A stretch of DNA of 46,011 nucleotides from positions 78,369 to 124,379 of the forward strand of contig NZ_KI259241.1 of assembly GCF_000467855.2 (NCBI RefSeq), given 5' to 3'. The notes beneath the pieces are model-generated. The model worked only from the letters and a program-made list of their open reading frames with translations, was not told the origin of the DNA and searched no databases. Both the position numbers and the translations under genes were made by a program. Positions 8,347 to 15,838 of this stretch are shown one piece after another. Source of the DNA: Porphyromonas sp. oral taxon 278 str. W7784 (lineage in GTDB: Bacteria; Bacteroidota; Bacteroidia; Bacteroidales; Porphyromonadaceae). Numbering within the stretch: the first letter of the stretch is position 1; each line of letters starts with the position of its first letter.

Positions 8347-9105
8347 ATGAAAGACCTACCCCTCTTCTATGCCCCTCACCTTCGTGAAGACCTACAGCTC
8401 CCCGAGGGCGAAGCGCAGCATGCCCTACGCGTCCTACGTGCGCAGGTGGGTGACGAATTTCTTGTCACCGACGGGCAGGGTACACTCTTTGAGACCCGAG
8501 TCACGGGCATAGATCGTCGGCATTGTCTCCTGAGCATCCTCCACGAAGAGCCTTGGCAGAAGTACTGGCGAGGCACTTGGAGCGTGGCCATCGCCCCGAC
8601 GAAGAGTCTGGATCGTATCGAATGGATGCTAGAGAAGATGGTCGAAGTAGGTCTCGATGAGATCTTCCTCATCAAGACCAAGCACTCCGAGCGCAAGCAT
8701 ACCAGCGCCGACCGCCTAGAGCGGATCATCCAGAGTGCCATGAAGCAGTCACACAAGGCGCTCCTGCCTACCCTCACCACCGACCTATCCTTCTCCTCCC
8801 TCCTCGAGGCTACCTCCGACTACGACCTTCGCCTCTTGGCGCACTGTCGTGAGGGGCTCTCCCCCGAGCGCACGACCATCGACCGAGTCTTCCGTCCGGA
8901 GTCGAAGATCCTCCTGATGATCGGACCCGAAGGGGACTTCTCCGTCGAAGAGATCCAGAGCGCCGTAGCCTCCGGATGCCAGCCCATCACCCTCGGCTCG
9001 AGTCGCCTACGCACCGAGACCGCCGGACTCATCGGTCTGCAGTGGCTACATACCCTCGACATGATCGGCCACGCCCACCCCTCTGCTAAGCAACCAACAA
9101 AATAG
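8347..9105 (+). CDS. rsmE: 16S rRNA m3U1498 methyltransferase
   Basis: RsmE methylates N3 of U1498 in 16S rRNA using S-adenosylmethionine. The 252-residue protein has an N-terminal PUA-like RNA-binding domain (about 1-70, including HALRVLRAQVGD) and a C-terminal SPOUT/trefoil-knot methyltransferase domain. The knot motifs are LLMIGPEGDFS and LGSSRLRTETAGL, the standard RsmE signatures. The ATG at 8347 is preferred over an in-frame TTG at 8320, because the latter falls inside the promoter box. pycB/oadA follows after 25 bases and probably shares the transcript. Confidence 0.93.
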   Translation: MKDLPLFYAPHLREDLQLPEGEAQHALRVLRAQVGDEFLVTDGQGTLFETRVTGIDRRHCLLSILHEEPWQKYWRGTWSVAIAPTKSLDRIEWMLEKMVEVGLDEIFLIKTKHSERKHTSADRLERIIQSAMKQSHKALLPTLTTDLSFSSLLEATSDYDLRLLAHCREGLSPERTTIDRVFRPESKILLMIGPEGDFSVEEIQSAVASGCQPITLGSSRLRTETAGLIGLQWLHTLDMIGHAHPSAKQPTK

Positions 9106-9130
9106 TACCCTCATTCAATCACTCACTCTT

Positions 9131-10996
9131 ATGGAACAGAGAGAAATCAAACTAAGCCTTATCTACCGAGATATGTGGCAGTCTTCGGGGAAGTACCAGC
9201 CCCGTAAGGATCAGCTTGAGCGTATCGCTCCCGTCTTAGTCGAGATGGGTTGCTTTGCCCGTGTCGAGACTAATGGTGGCGCCTTCGAGCAGGTCAACCT
9301 CCTCTACGGCGAGAACCCCAACAAGGCCGTACGTGCCTTCACCAAGCCCCTCAACGAAGCCGGTATCCAGACACACATGCTCGACCGTGGGCTCAACGGG
9401 CTACGCATGTTCCCCGTACCTGCCGACGTACGTCGCCTGATGTACAAGGTCAAGAAGGCACAGGGCGTCGATATCACACGTATCTTCGACGGGCTCAATG
9501 ACCCCCGCAACGTCATCCCCTCCATCCACTACGCTAAGGAAGCTGGGATGATCCCTCAGGCTACCCTCTGTATCACGCACTCCCCAGTGCATACGGTCGA
9601 GTACTACGCTGACCTGGCGGACCAGTTCATCGCTGCTGGCGCTCCTGAGATCTGCCTCAAGGACATGGCAGGTATCGGTCGCCCTCGCTTCCTCGGTCGC
9701 CTAGTCAAGGCCATCAAGACCAAGCACCCCGAAGTCATCATCGAGTATCACGGTCACTCAGGTCCTGGCTTCTCTGTAGCCTCGATGCTCGAGGTGTGTG
9801 ACAATGGGGCTGACGTCATCGACGTAGCTATGGAACCACTCTCTTGGGGTAAGATCCACCCAGACGTCATCACCATCCGTGAGATGCTCATCGACGCTGG
9901 CTACAAGGTGGCTGAGATCAACATGGACGCCTACATGAAGGCTCGTGCCCTCACGCAGGAGTTCATCGATGACTTCCTCGGTTACTTCATCAACCCCTCT
10001 AACCTCCTGACCTCGTCCCTACTCGTCGGCTGCGGTCTGCCTGGTGGTATGATGGGCTCGATGATGGCTGACCTCAAGGGCGTACACGCAGGGATCAACA
10101 TGCACCTGCGCAAGAAGGGCGAACCCGAACTAAGCGTAGATGACCTGCTCGTCCGCCTCTTCGACGAAGTGGCTTATGTATGGCCACGTCTGGGCTATCC
10201 CCCACTCGTCACCCCCTTCAGCCAGTATGTGAAGAACGTCGCTCTGATGAACGTCTACAACCTCACCATCGGGAAGGGTCGCTGGGAAGCTATCGACAAC
10301 AATACCTGGGGTATGATCCTAGGGAAGTCTGGTCGTCTACCAGGCAAGCTCGATCAGGAGATCATTGATCTAGCGAAGGAAAAGGGCTTCGAATTCACCA
10401 CCGAAGACCCACAGCTCAACTACCCCGATGCGCTGGATAAGTTCCGTGCAGAGATGAAGGAGAACGGCTGGGAGCTCGGTGAAGACGACGAAGAACTCTT
10501 CGAATTCGCCATGCACGAAGCTCAGTACCGTGACTACAAGAGCGGGGCTGCTAAGGAACGCTTCCAGGCAGAGCTCGACAAGGCTAAGACCGATGCCCTC
10601 ATCAAGAAGGGCTATAGCGCCGAAGATGCTCAGAAGGTAAAGCGTCAGGGCACCGAACCTATCCAGGCTCCTGCCTCTGGTCAGATCATCTGGGAGATCG
10701 ACCCCGATGACTACTCTACCGCTCCTGCTGTAGGTACCGCCATCAAGACAGGCGAACCTCTCTGCTACATCCAGACTACGGCCGGCTACTTCGAACCTGT
10801 GATCTCCAACTTCACCGGTCGCCTCGCTGAGGTCGTGGCTCAGGGTGCTAACATCCGTAAGGGTGAAGCTCTAGCCTACGTCCGCCCAGCAGAGAAGGAA
10901 GAGCTCTTCGTCGAAGACGAACCTGCACGCCTACGCCGTGTAGAGCGCATCGAAGAAGTGCGCCACGTCATCCGTGCTCGTCGCGCTACCAAGTAA
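9131..10996 (+). CDS. Oxaloacetate decarboxylase alpha / pyruvate carboxylase subunit B-type carboxyltransferase
   Basis: The 621-residue protein has an HMGL-like TIM barrel (about 10-280, with YRDMWQSSGKYQ, metal-site CLKDMAG and HGHSGPG), a PYC/OadA conserved helical region (about 290-470), and a C-terminal biotinyl-like fold (about 515-600). This class moves carboxyl between biotin and pyruvate/oxaloacetate. The C-terminal fold lacks the biotinylation Met-Lys-Met: the hairpin position reads TTAGYFEP. It therefore cannot carry biotin itself and should work with a separate carrier not in this window. Whether it decarboxylates oxaloacetate or carboxylates pyruvate cannot be told from the sequence. 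A hairpin terminator follows. Confidence 0.85.
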   Translation: MEQREIKLSLIYRDMWQSSGKYQPRKDQLERIAPVLVEMGCFARVETNGGAFEQVNLLYGENPNKAVRAFTKPLNEAGIQTHMLDRGLNGLRMFPVPADVRRLMYKVKKAQGVDITRIFDGLNDPRNVIPSIHYAKEAGMIPQATLCITHSPVHTVEYYADLADQFIAAGAPEICLKDMAGIGRPRFLGRLVKAIKTKHPEVIIEYHGHSGPGFSVASMLEVCDNGADVIDVAMEPLSWGKIHPDVITIREMLIDAGYKVAEINMDAYMKARALTQEFIDDFLGYFINPSNLLTSSLLVGCGLPGGMMGSMMADLKGVHAGINMHLRKKGEPELSVDDLLVRLFDEVAYVWPRLGYPPLVTPFSQYVKNVALMNVYNLTIGKGRWEAIDNNTWGMILGKSGRLPGKLDQEIIDLAKEKGFEFTTEDPQLNYPDALDKFRAEMKENGWELGEDDEELFEFAMHEAQYRDYKSGAAKERFQAELDKAKTDALIKKGYSAEDAQKVKRQGTEPIQAPASGQIIWEIDPDDYSTAPAVGTAIKTGEPLCYIQTTAGYFEPVISNFTGRLAEVVAQGANIRKGEALAYVRPAEKEELFVEDEPARLRRVERIEEVRHVIRARRATK

Positions 10997-11040
10997 GCAC
11001 GCACCACTAAGGGACGCCTAAGGCGCCCCACCTCTACGCC

Positions 11041-11085
11041 ACGAGGGCTACACTCGGAGTCAATTCGCTCCAGTGTAGCCCTCGT
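11041..11085. terminator. Hairpin terminator after the carboxyltransferase gene
   Basis: A perfect 14-base stem (11041-11054 with 11072-11085), extended by GGAG/CTCC, lies 45 bases beyond the stop. An AT run (CATATATAT) follows rather than a clean T-tract, so it may act as a processing or bidirectional stop. Confidence 0.7.
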
Positions 11086-11365
11086 CATATATATGTACCA
11101 GACCTCGCAATCCTCCCCCGATAGCTTCAGCTAATTCCTCTCCTCCGCTTGAGTCTAGACTTAGCGACGCTAGAGCCCACACCTTGCATAGCCTTCCCCT
11201 CTACCTTATATAATAGGATGCCCCCACAGCCTCCTAGGAGCTCGGTAGGCCTCTTCTGTAGGTTGCCGAGGTTCTTCCCCAGATACCCGCTTAACGACCT
11301 TCCCTAGCTCACCGAAGTAACGCACCCAAGATAGCGACAGCGAAGAGCCGTTAAGGGACAATTAA
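11086..11365. other. Intergenic region with no gene recognised
   Basis: No frame with credible protein sequence, RNA fold or promoter was seen between the hairpin at 11041-11085 and the palindromes upstream of the lysis-like genes. Confidence 0.5.
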
Positions 11366-11400
11366 GGACTATATAGTCCACCGCCTCGCACGTGCGCACG
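11366..11400 (+). promoter_or_regulatory. Candidate operator of the lysis-like cassette
   Basis: GGACTATATAGTCC at 11366-11379 is a perfect 14-base palindrome in the -35 zone of the promoter at 11401. CGCACGTGCG (11387-11396) and the overlapping CGTGCGCACG (11391-11400) are further perfect palindromes ending at the -7 box. This layout suits a dimeric repressor that occludes RNA polymerase. No regulator gene lies next to it. Confidence 0.5.
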
Positions 11401-11408
11401 TACCTTTG
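11401..11408 (+). promoter_or_regulatory. Promoter -7 element of the lysis-like cassette
   Basis: TACCTTTG matches TAnnTTTG. Transcription would start near 11414, which rules out the TTG at 11411 as a practical start codon and leaves the ATGs at 11477 or 11483. Confidence 0.65.
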
Positions 11409-11482
11409 CATTGCAGCCCCAGAGCAGGGGCTACCCCTCCCATGAGAGCGAGGGTTTATACTCCTATATACTCTATATGATC

Positions 11483-11971
11483 ATGCCCACAAGCCAACTT
11501 ATCCCTCAGGGCTTCGCTTGTGCTCTTCTCCTCAGCCCGTGCCTCAGCTGTAGTCCTAGCTACCGACAGCAGACACACCAAACTCACACCGCAGAGAGCA
11601 CCCACCAGCAAGTAGCGACCCACACCCACTTCACCCACCGAGACGATAGCCTCGAGCTGGAGGTGAGCGAGGAACTTCACTTCGTCCCCCTCCCCAGCGA
11701 CAGCCTTCCTCCTACCCCACTTCGCTCGCTCCTTCCACGGGAGAAGGGATGGAGCCTCCACTACTACAGCAAGCAGGTCGCACGGCACCAAGGTAGCCGA
11801 CACGAAGCTACCGACGAGCACCAGCAAGCGAAGGTAACCCAGCATCAAGAGCAGGTAGGACGCTCCACCACGAGCGCTAGAGGTGGATTCAGACGTATCC
11901 TCCTCCAGGTCCTTCTCTCCCTCAGCCTACTTCTCGGAGTAGGCTACATCTACAGGAGGGCACAGCGATGA
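11483..11971 (+). CDS. Unimolecular-spanin-like envelope protein
   Basis: From this ATG the product is 162 residues (an ATG two codons earlier, 11477, is also possible). An N-terminal hydrophobic segment ends in a poor lipobox-like region with C20 and C23. The middle is hydrophilic and rich in His and Gln. The C-terminus has one membrane helix (about 139-157), then YRRAQR. Lipid anchor at one end and inner-membrane helix at the other is the design of phage unimolecular spanins, which span the periplasm and disrupt the outer membrane. The stop overlaps the amidase start (ATGA). The N-terminus lacks Lys/Arg, which weakens the signal call. The assignment rests on architecture and neighbours, not on recognised similarity. 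Confidence 0.5.
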   Translation: MPTSQLIPQGFACALLLSPCLSCSPSYRQQTHQTHTAESTHQQVATHTHFTHRDDSLELEVSEELHFVPLPSDSLPPTPLRSLLPREKGWSLHYYSKQVARHQGSRHEATDEHQQAKVTQHQEQVGRSTTSARGGFRRILLQVLLSLSLLLGVGYIYRRAQR

Positions 11972-12450
11972 GAGCCGAAGCCATCCGCTACATCGTCTTG
12001 CACTGTAGCGCCACTCGATCTGACCGCCCCTACTCACCCGAAGCCCTAAAGCGAGACCATCGTGCTCGGGGCTTCCACGGGGCAGGCTACCACTTCTACA
12101 TCCGTCAGTCAGGCACGATTATTCCCCTACGTCCCCTCCACCAGATAGGGGCGCACGTGAGAGGATACAACAGCTGTAGCTGGGGCGTCTGCTACGAAGG
12201 TGGCCTTGATCCCAACGGGAAAGCTACGGACACCCGTACCGAGGCGCAGAAGGTAGCCCTTCGCCAGCTCCTAGTCCAGCTCAAGGCTCTAGCTCCTCAA
12301 GCCGAGATCGTAGGTCACCGCGACCTCAGCCCTGACCGCAACGGGGATGGACACATTGACTCCTCCGAATGGATCAAGCTCTGTCCCTGCTTCGACGCAC
12401 GCACCGAATACAAGTATCTCACCTCACCAACCACTCCCCATGGAAAGTAA
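11968..12450 (+). CDS. N-acetylmuramoyl-L-alanine amidase, T7-lysozyme-like endolysin
   Basis: This 160-residue amidase_2-family zinc enzyme should cut between N-acetylmuramic acid and L-alanine in peptidoglycan. Zinc ligands expected from T7 lysozyme are present: H12 (VLHCSAT), H117 (VGHRDL) and C139 (KLCPCFD), with Y41 and K137 at the catalytic positions. The SPDRNGDGHID loop is also typical of phage-type enzymes. There is no signal peptide, so the enzyme would need a holin or cell damage to reach the wall. It overlaps the upstream spanin-like gene by 4 bases and the downstream small membrane protein by 11 bases, so the three are translationally linked. Confidence 0.9.
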   Translation: MRAEAIRYIVLHCSATRSDRPYSPEALKRDHRARGFHGAGYHFYIRQSGTIIPLRPLHQIGAHVRGYNSCSWGVCYEGGLDPNGKATDTRTEAQKVALRQLLVQLKALAPQAEIVGHRDLSPDRNGDGHIDSSEWIKLCPCFDARTEYKYLTSPTTPHGK

Positions 12451-12637
12451 AAGCCCCAAGGCCACCCTACAGCTCTGGATCGCCTCTGTCCTCTGCCTCT
12501 TCGGACTCGCCCTCCTCGGTGTCGCCTTCTTCACGCCCCCACCTGGGGAGATTCACTCCAGTGTCCTCGTAGCCTACGGCGAGGTGATGACCTTCGCCGG
12601 CGCCCTCTTCGGCATCGACTACCACTATCGGAAGTAA
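12440..12637 (+). CDS. Small two-helix membrane protein, holin candidate
   Basis: The 65-residue product starts at an ATG inside the 3' end of the amidase gene. A short Lys-containing N-terminus is followed by two hydrophobic helices (about residues 9-29 and 38-58) joined by a TPPPGEIHSS turn, and it ends DYHYRK. Small size, hairpin topology and overlap with an endolysin gene are what one expects of a class II holin. From memory, similar small proteins ending in D-Y-H-Y sit beside amidases in Bacteroidales prophage regions. A longer frame from 12347 would merely re-read the amidase gene and is rejected. Confidence 0.6.
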   Translation: MESKSPKATLQLWIASVLCLFGLALLGVAFFTPPPGEIHSSVLVAYGEVMTFAGALFGIDYHYRK

Positions 12638-12880
12638 TCGCCCTTGCCCTTTCCCCACTCTTACCTCTCCATCGCCCTAGGGTATCACCTGCTACCTCCG
12701 TAGAGCACTCCATGTAGCCGGCACAGAACTCCCCTCTGCTCCGTTCGGGGATCCCTCTCGTAACCGACATAGATCTCCCCTCTATTCAGCTCAGGTATCG
12801 CCTCATAGCTATCGCCAGCATTCCATCGCCTAGTACCCTACCCGACCGCACGATCCGTTCAAATTGTAGACTAGTGAAGA

Positions 12881-12920
12881 GAGAGGGAAGCCTGAGCTGA
12901 AGAGCTTGGACTTCCCTCTC
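12881..12920. repeat. Inverted repeat downstream of the lysis-like cassette
   Basis: GAGAGGGAAG (12881-12890) pairs perfectly with CTTCCCTCTC (12911-12920), and AGCT arms pair inside the loop. There is no T-tract, so terminator function is only possible. The surrounding 12638-13030 holds no recognisable gene. Confidence 0.5.
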
Positions 12921-13034
12921 ATACTATTAGTACGGGACTCGTACTACTTTCCCTACCGATGCCTCCCTTGTGGAAATCTTTTCTCTCCCCTGCATATATA
13001 GATTATCTATCAACTACTTAGTGAAACGCTGGGC

Positions 13035-13043
13035 TGTGTATAA
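13035..13043 (-). promoter_or_regulatory. DnaA box
   Basis: TGTGTATAA is the reverse complement of TTATACACA, which fits the DnaA consensus TTATNCACA. A one-mismatch copy (TGTGCATAC) lies at 13059-13067. Confidence 0.5.
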
Positions 13044-13215
13044 GTAGGTGAGTATCCTTGTGCATACTCCATAGAAGCCCTGATTTCTAAGAGATTAGGA
13101 TAGCACCCCTCAGTCGCTTTATCAGGGGATGCTATAAGCCTCTGATAACAAATGGCATACAGAAGGAACGAGAAAAGCAAGCCTTTTCCCGTTTTTTTTT
13201 CTCCTAATAATTGGC

Positions 13216-13223
13216 AAACTTTG
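13216..13223 (+). promoter_or_regulatory. Possible promoter -7 element of dnaA
   Basis: AAACTTTG differs by one base from TAnnTTTG and follows an AT-rich, T-run-bearing stretch (13186-13212). It is the best promoter candidate before dnaA and would give a leader of about 170-200 bases. Confidence 0.35.
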
Positions 13224-13302
13224 CATCAGAAAAGAGATCCCAAGGACACCATCAAGGTCCAGCTAGCTTCCTGCAATATAATGAGTTAGCCCCCTTCTTG
13301 CT

Positions 13303-13311
13303 TGTGGATAA
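13303..13311 (-). promoter_or_regulatory. DnaA box upstream of dnaA
   Basis: TGTGGATAA is the exact reverse complement of the strongest DnaA box, TTATCCACA. It lies 87 bases before the dnaA start and downstream of the likely promoter, consistent with autoregulation or with part of an origin. Confidence 0.6.
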
Positions 13312-13398
13312 GCTCTTCAGATCCATCAGAAACGTAGCCCGGCACGCACGGGTGCTTCTCCTAGCACCTGCACCCCTCTAGGCTCCATAAAAATTATA

Positions 13399-14802
13399 AT
13401 GCTCTTGGCTCACGATTACGCGAGGCATACACTCATGCATACCCCCATCCCACAGGACGGGGAGCAGCTCTGGAAGCACTGCCTCCAGATCATCGCTCGC
13501 TCCTGCGATCCTCAGACACTGCAGCGCTGGTTCGCTCCCATCCGTCCCCTCGGCGTAGAGACCCGAGAGGATGAGGGAGGCTCCTTCGAAGCACTTGTCC
13601 TCGAGGTCCCATCGAAGAGCTTCTATGAAGAGCTTCTTCGGACGCATGAGACGCTACTCATCCGAGCCCAGCAGGAAGTCCTCACCCCACGTGGGCTAGA
13701 GATCTTCCTGGCTCCGGCACAAGTGGCACCGGCTCCTTCGCCGGCTAAGATCGCACGGACGCAGGACTATACGTCGCATCTGAGTGCAGACCTTCGCTTC
13801 GAGACCTTCTATGAGAGTGCTTGCAATCGTGAAGCACTTCGCATCGCTGAAGCTACTGCAGCTCGTCCTGGGCAAGCTCCCCTGAACTTCATCTTCATCT
13901 ACGGTCCCAGTGGTGTGGGGAAGACGCACCTCTGCCAAGCCATTGGCCAGCGAGCTATGGAGCTTCACCCGACGATGCGTGTATGCTACGTGTCGAGCTC
14001 CAAGTTTGAGACGCAGTTCATCCGTGACAGTCTGATGCGTGGGACAGAGCGAGGCATGTTCATCGACTTCTACCAGCAGATGGACATCCTGATCATCGAC
14101 GACATCCAGGGGCTTATCGGGAAGACCAAGACGCAACAAGCCTTCTTCGACATCTTCAATCACCTCTACCTCCTCGGCAAGCAGATCATCGTCACCTGTG
14201 ACGTTCCCCCCGTCGATCTCAAAGGCATGGAAGCCCGTATCATGACGCGCATCCAGAGTGCGATGATGCTCCGCATCGACCGTCCTGACCTAGAGCTCCG
14301 ACGCAAGATCCTACAGCGCCGTGTCGCAGACAGCGGTGTCGAACTCGGAGAAGAATGTGTCGAGTTCATCGCTGAGAATATGCAGGACAACGTCCGTCAG
14401 CTCGAAGGCGCCATCCGTACGATCGTCACGCACTCGAAATTCTCCGACCTCGGCGCGGTAGACATCGACATGACCCGTCGCATCGTCGGTGGCACCGTCT
14501 CCATCGAACGCAAGGAGGTGACGCCCGAGCTTGTCCTTGACACCGTGTGCAAGGTATTCGGCGTCGAGAAGGACCAACTTCGCACGCCTTCACGCAAGGC
14601 TGTCCTCGCCCTTCCCCGCCAGGTGACGATGTACCTAGTGAAGAAGCACACCAGCGCTTCGTACAACACCATCGCCCAGCTCCTCAATCGCAGCGACCAC
14701 ACGACCATCATGCACGGCTGCAAAGCGATCGAAGGCCGCATCAACATCGAGCCCGCCCTCAAGGAACGCATCGCGCTTGTCGAAGAAGAGCTACGTGGAT
14801 AG
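13399..14802 (+). CDS. dnaA: Chromosomal replication initiator DnaA
   Basis: The 467-residue protein has DnaA's four domains: domain I (about 13-85, LWKHCLQIIARSC), a short linker, the AAA+ domain with Walker A GPSGVGKTH (169-177) and Walker B ILIIDDIQGL, and the domain IV helix-turn-helix with SDHTTIMHGCKAIE. It initiates replication by binding DnaA boxes and opening the origin. Box VII is unusual: R284 is kept, but the normal SRF-x-x-GL surround reads TRIQSAMM. A second ATG at 13435 would place domain I at the usual distance from the start and may be the true one. Two DnaA boxes lie upstream and a strong terminator follows. Confidence 0.93.
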   Translation: MLLAHDYARHTLMHTPIPQDGEQLWKHCLQIIARSCDPQTLQRWFAPIRPLGVETREDEGGSFEALVLEVPSKSFYEELLRTHETLLIRAQQEVLTPRGLEIFLAPAQVAPAPSPAKIARTQDYTSHLSADLRFETFYESACNREALRIAEATAARPGQAPLNFIFIYGPSGVGKTHLCQAIGQRAMELHPTMRVCYVSSSKFETQFIRDSLMRGTERGMFIDFYQQMDILIIDDIQGLIGKTKTQQAFFDIFNHLYLLGKQIIVTCDVPPVDLKGMEARIMTRIQSAMMLRIDRPDLELRRKILQRRVADSGVELGEECVEFIAENMQDNVRQLEGAIRTIVTHSKFSDLGAVDIDMTRRIVGGTVSIERKEVTPELVLDTVCKVFGVEKDQLRTPSRKAVLALPRQVTMYLVKKHTSASYNTIAQLLNRSDHTTIMHGCKAIEGRINIEPALKERIALVEEELRG

Positions 14803-14842
14803 CCTCCGCCCCGCCTAAAGCGAACCTCGAAATCAAATAAAA

Positions 14843-14892
14843 AACGCCTCGGCCCTTCCCTCACTTCGGTGACGGAAGGGCCGAGGCGTTTT
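14843..14892. terminator. Strong rho-independent terminator after dnaA
   Basis: A perfect 17-base stem (14843-14859 with 14874-14890) is flanked by A and T runs, so it could work in both directions. It lies 40 bases after the dnaA stop. Confidence 0.85.
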
Positions 14893-15158
14893 GGCTTCTA
14901 TCGGGATCGAAGGCGCTTGATTAAGCGATCTTCGCCCGAAGATTGGGTTAGAAGGCAAGGCAAGAAACCCGGTGCAAGCCCTAGAAGTAGTTGGAGAAGG
15001 CCAGAAAACACACCGGATCTGGGGAACGTATTCCAAGCTTCAGCCAATCGCCCTTACGCAAGCCACATCACGGACACAAAGTAGAGCACGGGGAATGTTA
15101 AAGCGCTCTGTCCAGGAAGCTCTATAAGCATCCAGTCAAAGCGACCTAGGATCGCCGT
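14893..15158. other. Non-coding region with adjacent small hairpins
   Basis: No credible gene is seen. Two perfect hairpins lie back to back: CGCTT/AAGCG (14914-14927) and ATCTTCG/CGAAGAT (14928-14943). CCGGTG (14969) can pair with CACCGG (15011). The stretch leads directly into the 22-bp repeat array. It could be a structured RNA or part of a replication or regulatory locus; the sequence does not decide. Confidence 0.4.
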
Positions 15159-15400
15159 GGAATTGATTGAATCTCCCAGGGGAAGTAATATTAGATTTCA
15201 GGCGAAGAACCAAGCGATTCGAATGGAAGTAATGCCACATTCGAATGAAAGTAATAAGACCTCCCATCAGAAGTAATATAACATTCGACCGAAAGTAATA
15301 TTACATTCAGCCAGAAGTAATATAATATTTGGACGGAAGTAATATAACATTCCAAGCAAACTAATAGAACATTCGAATGGAAGCAATATAGATTCCATTG
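15159..15400. repeat. Eleven 22-bp direct repeats (iteron-like array)
   Basis: Units begin at 15159, 15181, 15203, 15225, 15247, 15269, 15291, 15313, 15335, 15357 and 15379, an exact 22-base period without gaps. The best-conserved core is GAAGTAATATAACATTC; the first and third units are most degraded and those from 15269 to 15356 the closest. The array is AT-rich within a GC-rich chromosome. A period near two helical turns places every unit on the same DNA face, as in iterons bound by replication initiators or cooperative regulators. It lies between two convergent terminators, so it is not in an obvious promoter. Confidence 0.9.
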
Positions 15401-15493
15401 GGAGTAGGAACTTCTTCCCCGCCCTTCTTCAGCATTTTCCGAGGCTTCCTTCGAAAGAAGCTGGCACAGACAAGCTGCAAAAGCACTTCAAAC

Positions 15494-15543
15494 AAAAAGA
15501 AGAAGGAGACGCTTCCACCCGATCGTGGGAGCGTCTCCTTCTT
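15494..15543 (-). terminator. Terminator of the str-S10-spc ribosomal operon
   Basis: A long stem (15500-15518 with 15525-15543, one G-T pair and a six-base loop) is followed on the minus strand by TTTTTG. It sits 20 bases beyond the rpsN stop and marks the operon end. Confidence 0.85.
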
Positions 15544-15563
15544 TAGGTTTGGACAGCTAAAGC

Positions 15564-15833
15564 TTACCAGCTAGCCTTCTTGACCCCAGGGATGAGGCCG
15601 GCAGAAGCCATCTCACGGAACTGAATACGAGAGATGCCGAACTGGCGCATATAGCCCTTAGGACGACCGGTCATGCTGCAACGGTTGTGCAGACGTACAG
15701 GAGAAGCATTCTTAGGCAGAGCCTGTAGCGCTTCGTAGTTACCTTCGGCCTTGAGCTGAGCACGCTTGGCAGCATACTTAGCGACCAGCTTCGCACGCTT
15801 TACTTCGCGTGCCTTCATTGATTCCTTTGCCAT
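15564..15833 (-). CDS. rpsN: 30S ribosomal protein S14
   Basis: S14 binds 16S rRNA in the 30S head. At 89 residues it is the long, zinc-free form: there is no CxxC pair, and the C-terminal signature [26 protein letters not shown] is complete. It is the last gene of this operon copy, followed by a terminator instead of rpsH, which normally comes next. Confidence 0.97.
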   Translation of the reverse strand: MAKESMKAREVKRAKLVAKYAAKRAQLKAEGNYEALQALPKNASPVRLHNRCSMTGRPKGYMRQFGISRIQFREMASAGLIPGVKKASW

Positions 15834-15838
15834 AGTAT

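Noticed and set aside
11411-12637. Complete prophage
   Set aside because: Only lysis-type genes are present; flanking genes are housekeeping and no attachment-site repeat was seen.
14869-15084. 71-residue plus-strand open frame after dnaA
   Set aside because: It begins within the terminator hairpin and has no start context or family features.
15159-15400. CRISPR array
   Set aside because: The units are contiguous and similar throughout, with no unique spacers between conserved repeats, and no cas genes are present.
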